Assembly (NCBI GenBank): GCA_964424105.1
Contig: CAYRHJ010000036.1
Coordinates: 76,569 to 140,568, forward strand
DNA length: 64,000 nt
Direction: 5' to 3'
Source of the DNA: CAYRHJ01 sp964424105
GTDB lineage: Bacteria > Planctomycetota > Phycisphaerae > UBA1845
Notes under the pieces: generated by a model
Databases searched by the model: none
What the model saw: the letters and a program-made list of their open reading frames with translations, nothing else
Told to the model about the DNA's origin: nothing
Shown: positions 53,547 to 62,500 of the stretch, piece after piece
Layout: each line of letters opens with the position of its first letter
How positions within the stretch are numbered: position 1 is the first letter of the stretch
Position numbers and translations under genes: made by a program

Positions 53547-55165
53547 GCGGGCTACAAAGTGTCTTCGACCGCGCGTTCGCCAGCCTAAGCCAGGGGCGCG
53601 AAACCTTCAGGCCGCAACTGACACCACGGGAAGTGGGAACGATCACCAGCATCTCTACGGGCATCGCTCGGGTGTCCGGCCTTCCCGGCGTGGGCTTTGA
53701 CGAGCTGGTCAAGTTTCCCGGCGACGTGTTCGGCATCGCATTCAACGTGGACGAGGACGAAATCGGAGTCGTGCTGTTTGGTGAATACTGGCATCTCCAC
53801 ACAGGCGATGAAGTCGAGCGCACGGGCCGGGTCATGGACGTGGCCGTAGGTGACGGATTGCTGGGACGCGTCATCGACCCGCTCGGTCGGCCACTCGATG
53901 GCAACGGGCCGGTGGCATCCAGCGAGCGCCTGCCCATCGAACGACCCGCCGCGCCCATCATGGACCGCGCGCCCGTCTCGGTGCCGCTCCACACCGGACT
54001 TAAAGTCATCGATGCACTTATTCCCATCGGACGCGGCCAGCGTGAGTTGATCCTCGGCGACAGGCAAACGGGCAAGACCGCCATTGCGATCGACACCATC
54101 CTTAGCCAGCGCGGCCAGAACGTTCTGTGCGTCTATTGTGCTATTGGTCAGCGCGCTTCCGCCGTGGCGAAGGCTGTGGCCACCTTTGTGGAAGAGGACG
54201 CGATGGATTACACCGTTGTGGTTGTCACCGAAGGCAATGACCCGCCGGGTCTCGCCTATATCGCTCCTTACGCCGCCACCAGTATCGCGGAGCATTACAT
54301 GGAGCGAGGCCGCGATGTGCTGATCGTTTATGACGATCTCACCCATCACGCCCGCGCCTATCGCGAGCTATCTTTGTTGCTGCGTCGTCCGCCCGGTCGC
54401 GAAGCGTTCCCCGGTGACATCTTCTATATCCACTCGCGGCTGCTGGAGCGATCAACGCACCTGCGCAAGGAGCTCGGCGGCGGCTCCCTCACGGCGCTGC
54501 CCATCGTCGAAACAGAAGCGCAGAACATTTCCGCCTACATTCCGACCAATCTGATCTCCATCACCGATGGGCAGATCTACCTCTCGCCGTCTCTGTTCCA
54601 ATTGGGCGTGCTGCCCGCCGTCGATGTGGGAAAATCCGTGTCGCGCGTTGGCGGCAAAGCCCAACTGGCGGCCTACCGGGCAGTGACGGGCGACCTCAAA
54701 CTCTCCTACTCGCAGTTTGAAGAACTTGAATCCTTTGCCCGGTTCGGCGCCCGCCTCGACGAAGACACCCACAAGATCATCGAACACGGACAGCGAATCC
54801 GCGCCTGCCTCAAACAGCCGGAATTCGCGCCCGTGTCCGTGGCGGCACAAATCGCCGTACTGCTGGCGTTGACCGAGGGACTCTTCGACGCCGTTCCCAT
54901 CGACCAGATGCCGCATGCCGAGCATGCCGTGCATGAGGCGGCGGCGAACATTCCGGCGGACGTGTGCGCCCGATTCGAAACCGCGGACAAGCTGAGCGAT
55001 GGGGATCGGAAGGCTATTATTGAACGCGCCCGCAAATCGCTCGAAGAGTTCTCGCTGGAGCCAGGCTCCGGGTCCGAGCCTGAACCAAAGTCCAAAGAGC
55101 AACCGAAATCTGAATCCAAGGCTGAACCAAAGCCCGGGCCCAAGCATGAAACTGGGTCTGACTAA
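53543..55165 (+). CDS. atpA: N-type F-ATPase alpha subunit
   Basis: Non-catalytic nucleotide-binding F1 subunit. P-loop GDRQTGKTAIAIDTI, VYCAIGQRASAVAKAV, VIVYDDLTHHARAYRELS, the VISITDGQIYL-like segment LISITDGQIYLS, and VGKSVSRVGGKAQ. 540 residues; the last ~40 are a Pro/Glu/Lys/Ser repeat tail (EPKSKEQPKSESKAEPKPGP) not found in the usual subunit. Overlaps atpF by 4 nt. Confidence 0.95.
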   Translation: MSGLQSVFDRAFASLSQGRETFRPQLTPREVGTITSISTGIARVSGLPGVGFDELVKFPGDVFGIAFNVDEDEIGVVLFGEYWHLHTGDEVERTGRVMDVAVGDGLLGRVIDPLGRPLDGNGPVASSERLPIERPAAPIMDRAPVSVPLHTGLKVIDALIPIGRGQRELILGDRQTGKTAIAIDTILSQRGQNVLCVYCAIGQRASAVAKAVATFVEEDAMDYTVVVVTEGNDPPGLAYIAPYAATSIAEHYMERGRDVLIVYDDLTHHARAYRELSLLLRRPPGREAFPGDIFYIHSRLLERSTHLRKELGGGSLTALPIVETEAQNISAYIPTNLISITDGQIYLSPSLFQLGVLPAVDVGKSVSRVGGKAQLAAYRAVTGDLKLSYSQFEELESFARFGARLDEDTHKIIEHGQRIRACLKQPEFAPVSVAAQIAVLLALTEGLFDAVPIDQMPHAEHAVHEAAANIPADVCARFETADKLSDGDRKAIIERARKSLEEFSLEPGSGSEPEPKSKEQPKSESKAEPKPGPKHETGSD

Positions 55166-55185
55166 ATCACGAAAGGAAGCGAAAA

Positions 55186-56349
55186 ATGACACAGAGGAGT
55201 CCGTTACTCAACATCAAATCACTGGCCGAGCTGACATCGGTTCAGCAGCCGCCATGTCTCTCGCTCTACCAGCCCACCCATCGGCGCCATCCCGAGAATC
55301 AGCAGGACCCGATCCGGTTTGGCAATCTCGTAAAGGAGCTGGAGGCATCGCTCCAGCAGAAGTATCCGGACGCCGAGACCCGGCTCCTGCTGGAACCTTT
55401 CCAAGCCCTCGCCCACGATCATGACTTTTGGACCCACACACTGGATGGCCTGGCCGTGCTGGGCGGGCCTGGCTTGTTTCAAGTGTTCCAGCTTCAGCGG
55501 CCGGTCGCCGAATTGGCCGTTGTGGCCGACAGCTTTCACACCAAGCCCTTGCGACGCATTCTGCAATCGGTCGGTCGCTATCAGGTTCTCGGGCTAAGCC
55601 TACGCGAGATCCAACTCTTCGAGGGGGACCGCAATGTGCTCGACGAGATTGATCCGACACCGGGTGTCCCGCGGACGATTGCCGAAGCGCTGGGTGATGA
55701 TCTGACCGATCCGCATTCGACCGTCGCCTCTTATGGGGGCGCCGGTCGGTTCGGTGCGCCCATGCACCACGGCCACGGCGGGAAGAAGGACGAGGTGCAA
55801 ATCGACGCGGAGCGGTTTTTTCGTGCCATCGACCGCGCGGTGCTCCAGCACCATTCCCGGCCGTCGGGACTGCCGTTGATTCTGGCGGCGTTGCCGGAGC
55901 ATCATCAACTTTTCCACCGTGTCAGCCATAACCCCTTTTTGCTGGCAGATGGACTCTCGATCAATCCCGATGCCCTGCCGTTGGATGAACTTCGGGAACG
56001 CGCCTGGCAAGTTGTCGAGCCGCAGTATCAGTCGCGGCTGGCTACACTGGCCAACGAGTTCGTCGTAGCGAAGTCCAAAGGGCTTGGCAGTGACGACCTA
56101 GCGGAGGTTGCTCAAGCGGCGGCCACCGGACGCGTCGCCACGCTGCTGATCGAGGCCGATCGCCAAATTGCCGGCCGGCTCGACGGCTCGACGGGACAGG
56201 TCGAATTTGCTGACCTGAGCCACCCGCAAGTCGATGATCTACTCGACGATCTGGGTGAGCTGGTCGGGAGGATGGGCGGGCGGACCCTGGTCGTTCCGGC
56301 CAAGCAGATGCCCGGACAGACGGGACTGGCCGCTATCTACCGTTACTGA
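55186..56349 (+). CDS. baeRF family 3 protein (eRF1-like)
   Basis: 387 residues. The start PPCLSLYQPTHRRHPEN ... DPIRFGNLVKELEASLQ and HDFWTHTLDGLAVLGGPG matches bacterial archaeo-eukaryotic release factor (baeRF) family 3, distant relatives of eRF1 proposed from comparative genomics to act on stalled or hibernating ribosomes. The middle part holds YGGAGRFGAPMHHGHGGKKDE, a His/Gly-rich loop, and the C-terminal Pelota-like part DDLAEVAQAAATGRVATLLIEADRQIAG. AAAGGAAG precedes the ATG. It sits inside the ATPase operon between atpA and hpf, in one orientation. Function in this organism is not known. Confidence 0.8.
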   Translation: MTQRSPLLNIKSLAELTSVQQPPCLSLYQPTHRRHPENQQDPIRFGNLVKELEASLQQKYPDAETRLLLEPFQALAHDHDFWTHTLDGLAVLGGPGLFQVFQLQRPVAELAVVADSFHTKPLRRILQSVGRYQVLGLSLREIQLFEGDRNVLDEIDPTPGVPRTIAEALGDDLTDPHSTVASYGGAGRFGAPMHHGHGGKKDEVQIDAERFFRAIDRAVLQHHSRPSGLPLILAALPEHHQLFHRVSHNPFLLADGLSINPDALPLDELRERAWQVVEPQYQSRLATLANEFVVAKSKGLGSDDLAEVAQAAATGRVATLLIEADRQIAGRLDGSTGQVEFADLSHPQVDDLLDDLGELVGRMGGRTLVVPAKQMPGQTGLAAIYRY

Positions 56350-56379
56350 ACCAAACACATTCACGGAAGGAGAATAACC

Positions 56380-56757
56380 ATGCAGATCCAAATCAACACC
56401 GGTCACAACATCGAGGTTCACGAGGCGCTCGCCGCTGAAATCAGTGGCGTAGTGGAAGGTGTCCTGGGCCGATTCGGCGATCACATCACACGAGTGGAGG
56501 TCCACCTGAGCGACGAAAACAGCGACAAAAAGCGCGGCCATGACGCCATACGTTGCATGATGGAAGCCCGTCTCGAAGGCCGCCAGCCCGTCGCGGTCAC
56601 GTACCAGGCAGCTACCTTAGAACAAGCCGTCGACGACGCCGCAGGTAAGTTGACCAGATTGATTGAGCACACCCTCGGGCGGTTGCGCGAGCAACAGAGT
56701 CACCGCACAGACCCTGACCCATCCCCACCTGAACCGGAACTCGAGGAGGAGCCATGA
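56380..56757 (+). CDS. HPF/RaiA-type ribosome hibernation factor
   Basis: 125 residues: MQIQINTGHNIEVHEALAAE, a helix with VLGRFGDHITRVEVHLSDEN, and LEGRQPVAVTYQAATLEQAVDDAAGKLTRLIEH, the beta-alpha-beta-beta-beta-alpha layout of HPF/RaiA. The family binds the 30S decoding site and stores inactive ribosomes. It is the short form with a polar tail (PDPSPPEPELEEEP). AAGGAG precedes the ATG and the stop overlaps atpG (ATGA), so it is firmly part of the ATPase operon, next to the eRF1-like gene. Confidence 0.85.
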   Translation: MQIQINTGHNIEVHEALAAEISGVVEGVLGRFGDHITRVEVHLSDENSDKKRGHDAIRCMMEARLEGRQPVAVTYQAATLEQAVDDAAGKLTRLIEHTLGRLREQQSHRTDPDPSPPEPELEEEP

Positions 56758-57647
56758 GCGACACCACAGCAAGTCTGCGCCGAAAGATCAGTAGCGCCGG
56801 AGATCTCCAATCCGTAGTCCGCACCATGAAGGCCGTGGCCGCTTCGAGTATCGGCCAATACGAGCAATCGGTGCGTGCGTTGGGTGACTACTATCATGCC
56901 GTGGAGCTGGGATTGGGCGTTTGTTTCCGGAGTGCCGGTTCAACGGCATGGGCGACTGGAGAGACAAGACAGACAGATGCGGCTGCGATCGGCGCTGTCG
57001 TGTTCGGATCGGACCAGGGACTGGTGGGCCAGTTTAATGATGTGGTGGCCGATCATGCGGTCAAGACACTGGCGGCTCTGCCAGCTAAACCCGAGGTCTG
57101 GGCCGTCGGTGAGCGCGTTCATTCGCGCCTGGCGGACGCGGGCCTCCCGATGATAGGGCTCTTCCCCGTTCCGAATTCCGTCAAGGCCATCACCCCGCTC
57201 GTTGGGCAGATTCTCGTGGAGAGCGAGACGCGCCAAAGCCAGGGTGAAGTCACCCAACTCCACCTCTTCTACAACCGTCCCACGTCCGGGGCGGTGTATG
57301 CGCCCGTCAGTCAGCGACTGCTGCCGCTGGACGACACCTGGCGACGCAAGCTGGCCGAACTTCCCTGGCCGACGGGGAACCTACCCGAGATCATGGGTGG
57401 CGGCACCGCAACATTGCGGACGCTTATCCGCGAATATCTTTTCGTTTCGCTGTTCCGGGCATGCGCCGAATCGCTCGCGAGCGAGAACGCAAGCCGCCTG
57501 GCGGCGATGCAGCGCGCCGAGAAAAACATCGAGGAATTGGTGGAGGACCTCAACAGGACATTCCATCGTTTGCGCCAGAGTAGTATCGACGAGGAGCTGT
57601 TCGACGTCATCTCCGGCTTCGAAGCTCTGAGCGTAGAGCACAAGTGA
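56754..57647 (+). CDS. atpG: N-type F-ATPase gamma subunit
   Basis: Central rotor shaft. N-terminal helix SLRRKISSAGDLQSVVRTMKAVAASSIGQYE, Rossmann-like middle GAVVFGSDQGLVGQFND, and C-terminal helix LAAMQRAEKNIEELVEDLNRTFHRLRQSSIDEELFDVISGFEAL. 297 residues. It closes the operon, separated from atpA by baeRF3 and hpf. No terminator is visible after the stop. Confidence 0.92.
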   Translation: MSDTTASLRRKISSAGDLQSVVRTMKAVAASSIGQYEQSVRALGDYYHAVELGLGVCFRSAGSTAWATGETRQTDAAAIGAVVFGSDQGLVGQFNDVVADHAVKTLAALPAKPEVWAVGERVHSRLADAGLPMIGLFPVPNSVKAITPLVGQILVESETRQSQGEVTQLHLFYNRPTSGAVYAPVSQRLLPLDDTWRRKLAELPWPTGNLPEIMGGGTATLRTLIREYLFVSLFRACAESLASENASRLAAMQRAEKNIEELVEDLNRTFHRLRQSSIDEELFDVISGFEALSVEHK

Positions 57648-58050
57648 ACGCGTTGGCAAAGATGCAAACATGATAGATTTGGGTTGACAGTGTAGCTTGC
57701 CGCGGCGCTCAAGATCGCCGGCCACTCGACACGGACGAGCGAGCAGTTTGGGCTTTCGGCGGCGCAGTCCAACCCGCCCCGGAACTGGGTGGGATGCACT
57801 GGCGTCGAATCACAAGGCGCTGTTCCGCGGCCTTTGAGCGGATTTGGATATGACGCGAAAGTGCTCGACCAGTCGAGGTGGGCCGCTTTGAATTGCGATG
57901 TTCTCACCAGCTATGAGCGGGAATCGGTGGACGCTTCAGCGTGCCACCTCGCCCTGCGGCGAAAGCAACTCCGGTTGGGTGACCTTCTTTCTTCGGACAA
58001 ACTCGCGCCGATCCGCAATACGGACAACAGCCCTGATGCATAACCTCGGC
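57648..58050. other. Unassigned scar sequence after the ATPase operon
   Basis: No convincing gene. A short peptide LKIAGHSTRTSEQF near 57700 recalls the end of a tyrosine recombinase but is too short to call. The region joins directly to an IS110 remnant. Confidence 0.35.
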
Positions 58051-58266
58051 GTTGCCCTCCATCCACTCCCATCCGAAGTTCGATTCGAGAATGACCGGTA
58101 TCCCTCCCGGCCAGTCCTCCAAGGACCTCCGAAGCTACCGGCGATCCCCGTGCTCGAGACGCTGTCGCCAGGCAATCTTCCCTTCCGCGTTCCGCGCGGT
58201 TACCGTGCTGAACCGGCGATGGACGTCCACGCCGATGGCCACCGCCGTCCGATCCGTCGTCTTCAT
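58051..58266 (-). pseudogene. IS110-family transposase N-terminal remnant with nonsense codon
   Basis: AAGGAG precedes an ATG that opens MKTTDRTAVAIGVDVHRRFS and continues TVTARNAEGKIAWRQRLEHG, the DEDD-domain start of IS110 transposases (GVDVH holds the first catalytic Asp). At codon 44 a TAG (58135-58137) stands where CAG is expected; the homology continues in the same frame as LRRSLEDWPGGIPVILESNFGWEW before ending. The rest of the transposase is absent. Confidence 0.75.
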
Positions 58267-58463
58267 GGCTGTCTCCTTCCTGAAAACCACCGGACACTGT
58301 ACCGTCCGGCAGGAGACAGCCTTTCATGGGATTACTGTTCGCGTCATCTCGTGGTGGCTGGAGCTTCTCCGCGACGACCGTTTCGCGAGGGTACCTGAGG
58401 CCGGCGTAGGGCGCCTCTGCGGCGGTTCTGGTTCCCGCCAATCGTCGTCAAGGTGCCGTTGCA

Positions 58464-58721
58464 TCACAGTTTGAGCCGATTGAAATACTCCCTCAGGATA
58501 TCGAACGCCTCGTCCAGTTCCGGCGTGGTCAATTCCGCCTGTCGTGCTAACGATGGAAACTCTGACGCCCAGGAGCTGGGCGGGACCGTCAGCTTACTCG
58601 GAACCCCGTGCGTGTTGCGCCGTGCGAACGTCTCACGAATGGCAGCGGCCACCTGATCGGGATCAAGTTCGCCGCGCTCGATCAGCAGCACAAGGTCGAC
58701 GATGTCCTTCGCCCTGGCCTT
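58464..58721 (-). pseudogene. AbiEii-type nucleotidyltransferase, C-terminal fragment
   Basis: The C-terminal ~85 residues KARAKDIVDLVLLIERGELD, PDQVAAAIRETFARRNTHGV and AFDILREYFNRLKL resemble the end of AbiEii/AbiGii-type nucleotidyltransferases, the toxin part of a phage-defence toxin-antitoxin system. The catalytic GS-x-DxD part lies upstream and is missing: the sequence runs into an oppositely oriented recombinase fragment at ~58722. No AbiEi antitoxin is seen. Family call by eye, moderate confidence. Confidence 0.5.
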
Positions 58722-58722
58722 T

Positions 58723-59052
58723 GGCGGCGATCAGCTTGCAGCGACGGACGGGCAACACTACGTCGTTGTCAATGCGAAGGGGCCCGCTGCCGCCGACCGG
58801 ATCAAACGTCAGAACATCACCCGCGACTTCCAGGCGATCCGGCGCAGAGCAGGCGTGCCGAAGTGCAAGTTCCACGACCTGCGGAAGAGCTACTGCACGA
58901 ACATCGCACAGGCGACTCCGTTGCACGTCGTGCAGCAGCTCGCTGGTCATGCGGACATCCGTACGACGCAGAAGCACTACTTGCAGGTGCAGCCGGAGTT
59001 GGTCGATGCGGCGCGTCGGGCAGTCGAGGAGATGCTGAAATGTACAGGCTGA
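58723..59052 (+). pseudogene. Tyrosine recombinase (phage-type integrase), C-terminal fragment
   Basis: About 109 residues of a catalytic domain: DGQHYVVVNAKGPAAADRIK, then CKFHDLRKSYCTNIAQATPL (H-x-x-R box), VVQQLAGHADIRTTQKHYLQ (H-...-Y box with nucleophile Tyr). The first catalytic Arg and the DNA-binding N-terminal domains are missing, so it is inactive. It lies ~120 bp from the 3' tRNA-Gly half and its 11-bp core, the expected position of an integrase next to its attachment site. Confidence 0.8.
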
Positions 59053-59118
59053 TACCAACTGACCCACTTTTGACCCACTCGGTCAAAAACGGCGGTTTTC
59101 ATGCGATTCCCGTCGGCT

Positions 59119-59154
59119 CAAAAAAGAAGGCCGAAGCGTCTAAGCTACGGCCTT
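59119..59154 (-). terminator. Intrinsic terminator downstream of the tRNA-Gly half
   Basis: Read on the minus strand: AAGGCCG (59154-59148), a 14-nt loop, CGGCCTT (59133-59127), then CTTTTTTG. Stem plus T6 is a classical intrinsic terminator, 20 nt after the 3' end of the tRNA-Gly half. On the plus strand the same hairpin could end the recombinase fragment but has only a short T-run. Confidence 0.75.
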
Positions 59155-59173
59155 TCCAGCACTTACGGTTTAC

Positions 59174-59218
59174 AGCGGGCGAGCGGATTCGAACCGCCGA
59201 CGTCCAGCTTGGGAAGCT
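59174..59218 (-). tRNA. tRNA-Gly(CCC), 3' half only
   Basis: Read on the minus strand from 59218: core AGCTTCCCAAG (anticodon CCC), 3' anticodon strand CTGG, variable ACGTC, T-arm with GGTTCGAATCC, acceptor CGCCCGC and discriminator T. CCA is not encoded (GTAAA follows). Upstream on the minus strand (GGTTTAGGCG ... GGGAGAGGGGT) there is no matching D-arm or GCGGGCG acceptor strand. The missing 5' half is at 18323-18360. Joined at the shared core, the halves give a 72-nt tRNA with a perfect 7-bp acceptor stem. Confidence 0.85.
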
Positions 59219-59495
59219 ACCCCTCTCCCGCCAAGAACGCCTAAACCACGCTATAAACAAGGGTTAGAGATGGCAAGGAGTACGCCGGATTGCACCTGTT
59301 TGCGGCGGGTTGTACGCCATTGCGCGGTGTACACCGCGCAATTGACGGAAATGATGTTCAATTGGTCATCTGGCGATGCCCGCGTTCTGGGAAAACAGAC
59401 GTACGAAGATGATCGAGGGCGACACGCTTCCGACGCTGACATCCTCACGTGTGGTGTTGCGGTGGGCCGTCGGACTTTCTTGTTAGCAACAAAGA
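59219..59495. other. Non-coding right flank of the tRNA-Gly core
   Basis: No gene recognised. It is the right outside flank of the putative integrated segment. Directly after the core it reads ACCCCTCTCCCGCC, unlike the tRNA interior found at the left core. Confidence 0.35.
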
Positions 59496-59529
59496 AAACC
59501 GGCGGGGCCACTTGGACCACCGCCGGTTT
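59484..59529 (-). terminator. Intrinsic terminator of the LamG/dockerin gene
   Basis: On the minus strand: AAACCGGCGG (59529-59520), 14-nt loop, CCGCCGGTTT (59505-59496), then TCTTTGTTGC. A 10-bp stem followed by a T-rich tail 36 nt after the stop of the LamG gene. Confidence 0.8.
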
Positions 59530-59564
59530 GCCACCTAGGCGTAATTCTCTTGACTGCGTTTGGG

Positions 59565-62500
59565 CTACCGAACGCTCAAGTCCACGGTACCGATGACGCG
59601 CGGCGAATACAATGCGTCGTTCGGGCCGGCAAGAAACGTCTTATCGCCGTCCGTGACCAACGAGACCTTGAACGTGCCGCGCGCATCCTTCGACGCCAAC
59701 AGCTCGACCGTGCCGAGATAGACGCGACCTCGAATACGCTCGCGCGCATCGTACACCGCAGACATTGCTCGACCCTTGGTCACGTCGGACGCGACGTAGC
59801 TGTCGTCACCCGCGAATACATAGTCCGCCCGAGTCGTGTCAATTTCGATTGATTCGACCGTCACTTGCCCGCGACGACCGCCTGTTACCTCCACGGCGAA
59901 TTCATAGCCGCGCAAGCTGGAAAGGCCTTCGGCGAACACGTCGACATAATTGGAATGACCGGGGCGCATCCGATGCTCGCCAGCCGCCAACGTCAAGATT
60001 ACGTTGTTCGTTTCAATCTCACGTGCGGACAGATCGTAACCGTCGTCCAACATGGGCGCCGGATTGGTGCCGCAGCAGGGATCGACGTCACTGAAGGCAT
60101 CGAGCACCGCGAACAGGTCCGCAAGATTAATAGTGCCGTTGCCCTCACAGGGCTCGATGTCGATGCTGCTCTTGGGGCAGGTCGAGAAGTCGTCACTGAA
60201 GCCGTCCAGAACACAGAACAGGTCGGCCAGGTTGATGGTGCCGTTGTGGTCCACGTCGCCGAAGCCGTTGGGCGAATAGAAACATGCCCCATCAAGGCAT
60301 TTATCGAAGGAGCACACGTATCCGTCGTCGCAGTCGATCGACTCAGTGCACTGACAGACATCACCGATGGCTTCCCACTGCTCGCTCGTAGGAAGAAGGC
60401 TGAACGAAGTCGGATCCGCCATCTCCCCTTCTCCCGGCGTACTCAACATCAAAGTCGCCGGTTTGCACTTACCGTGGGGACCGGCGCCATAGATGGCCGC
60501 GATCTCGGCGTTGTTCAACGGGCGGCTGAAGACTTCAATTTCGTCCAACCATCCGTTGAAATAACGTTCAACTCCACACCCGCTACTGCAATCACTCCCG
60601 CTGTACACAGGCATATGACCGAGTGCTACATTGGCGGCAGTATTGACCGACACGGGAACGTATGAAGAACTGCCAATGAGCACGCCGTTATGGAAGAACT
60701 TGACACTGGGACCGCTGGTATCCACTGTGACCGCGACGTGCTGCCATACGTCGTCGACGATGGGGTTGGAGCTGGAAAAAAATGTCTGCGGCGGTCCTGA
60801 TACGACTGTCGGCGGCAGACTTATGCCCAACCAACCGGGTGTGGGTTTGGAATAAATCGGACCCCAAGCAGGCCCGGGAGGGGCGGGGCCGGCAACAAAG
60901 AACTCGAAACCATCCACATTCGTGGCGGTGAAGTTATATATACCCGCTCGGTTGCTTACAATCGGCCGCGGATGGCAAAGGATGTTCGAAGGGAAGCAGG
61001 AAGTACAAGGATTGGGTTTAATCCACGCGTCTATGGTGAAACCCCCCGCCCCAAGTCCGGGCTGTGGGCCCGGCGGCGCGGTCACGAAGCCACGGGGACA
61101 GGAAAACCCAGGATAGCCCGCGCCGGTCATCTGAAAAGCGCCACCGACTTCTCCTGGACCCGGAGTGACCGTACAAAACTGTGCCCCGTCATTCAGCCCG
61201 GCGACGATATCCCGCACCGGACACCCGTTACAGGCGACAGTTTCATCCAATGGCCACCAAGCCACCATGTCAGATGGAGGTTCGGCGCACTTGCATTTGC
61301 CGGCGACGTCGGCGAAGTGGATGGCCTGAATCTCGTCAGGCGTCAAAGCCCGGTTGAAGAACTCCAACTCGTCAATCAATCCCGTCAAATAAGTCTGAGG
61401 CCCAGTTGGAATTGGATAGCCGCCCCCGATTTGTAGACACGCGCTGTTGTTGGCGTTTAGCAATCTAGGCACTCCGGTAAGTACTAGCGCGCCACCAACA
61501 TAGAGCTTCACTTCAGGAGTCCCCGTCCTTTGAACCGTTACTGCAACGAGATGCCACAGGCCGTCGGCAACGTTTGCGCTGGAGAAGTAGTCCGTACAGG
61601 AAGAGCCAGCCGTAGGCGGTCCGAGGTCACAGATGGGATTGGCGGCTGCCCCGTCGGCCATCGTGAAGGCTAACAGACCATTGTTAAGGAAGAGCCGATA
61701 TCCAAACACCTTGTTGCCCTGCATCAGTCGCTTGTCGACAATCGGTCGAATCCCGGAACTGTCCACCGTGTTGATCCAAGCGTCTATCGAATAACTCTGC
61801 CCTGGATTCCCGAAACTCAAGAGACCGGTACCACACTCTGCGATCACATAAGTATCCGGAGCGTGCGTTTCCAAAGCACCGCCACCGACCTTCCAATCAA
61901 AAGCGCTAATGGGAAATCCGACGAACGTGCCGTCGTGTTGCCCAAGGTGGTCGATTGGCGTGGTATCGTCGCCCGTGTACCAGGCGACCATGTCGGGGGG
62001 TGGCGGCGTGCATCTGCACTTGCCCGAGGTGTCCGCCGCGAAGATGCCCAGGATTTCAGCGGAACTGAGGGCACGGTCGAAGATCTCGACTTCATCGATC
62101 CCGATGTTCAGATAATTCCCTGAAAGCCCCAGTGCGCTTCCGCCAATGAGCAGATCGGCGGAGCTGGCGATGTTTCCGGGGTCAGGTACAGCGACGAAGG
62201 TCAGATTCTGCGAGCCGTCCACATAAATGTTCACGTCCCCCGCCCCCGGAGAGGGGAAGTCCCGATCCACGGTCACGGCGATGTAATGCCAGACATTCTG
62301 AGACAACTGTAGCGATCCGCCGGAGGAAAGGGTGAATCCCGTCCCAGCGCTGTATATTTGGAATTTCGGCTCTCCGTTGTCGAGGTACAGTCTGTAGCCT
62401 GTATGCGGCGTGGTTCCAACGTACTCCATTTTTTCAACGATGGGTTGGATGCTATTGAGGTTATACTGGGTAATGAAAACCCAGGCATCGATGGTCATGT

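Noticed and set aside
57690..57780. Possible second recombinase scrap (LKIAGHSTRTSEQF)
   Set aside because: Too short and without the catalytic His-x-x-Arg or Tyr context.
58608..59267. 219-codon frame ending AGERIRTADVQLGKLPLSRQ
   Set aside because: That peptide is the translation of the tRNA-Gly half; similar peptides arise where frames run into tRNA genes. The real recombinase frame ends at 59052.
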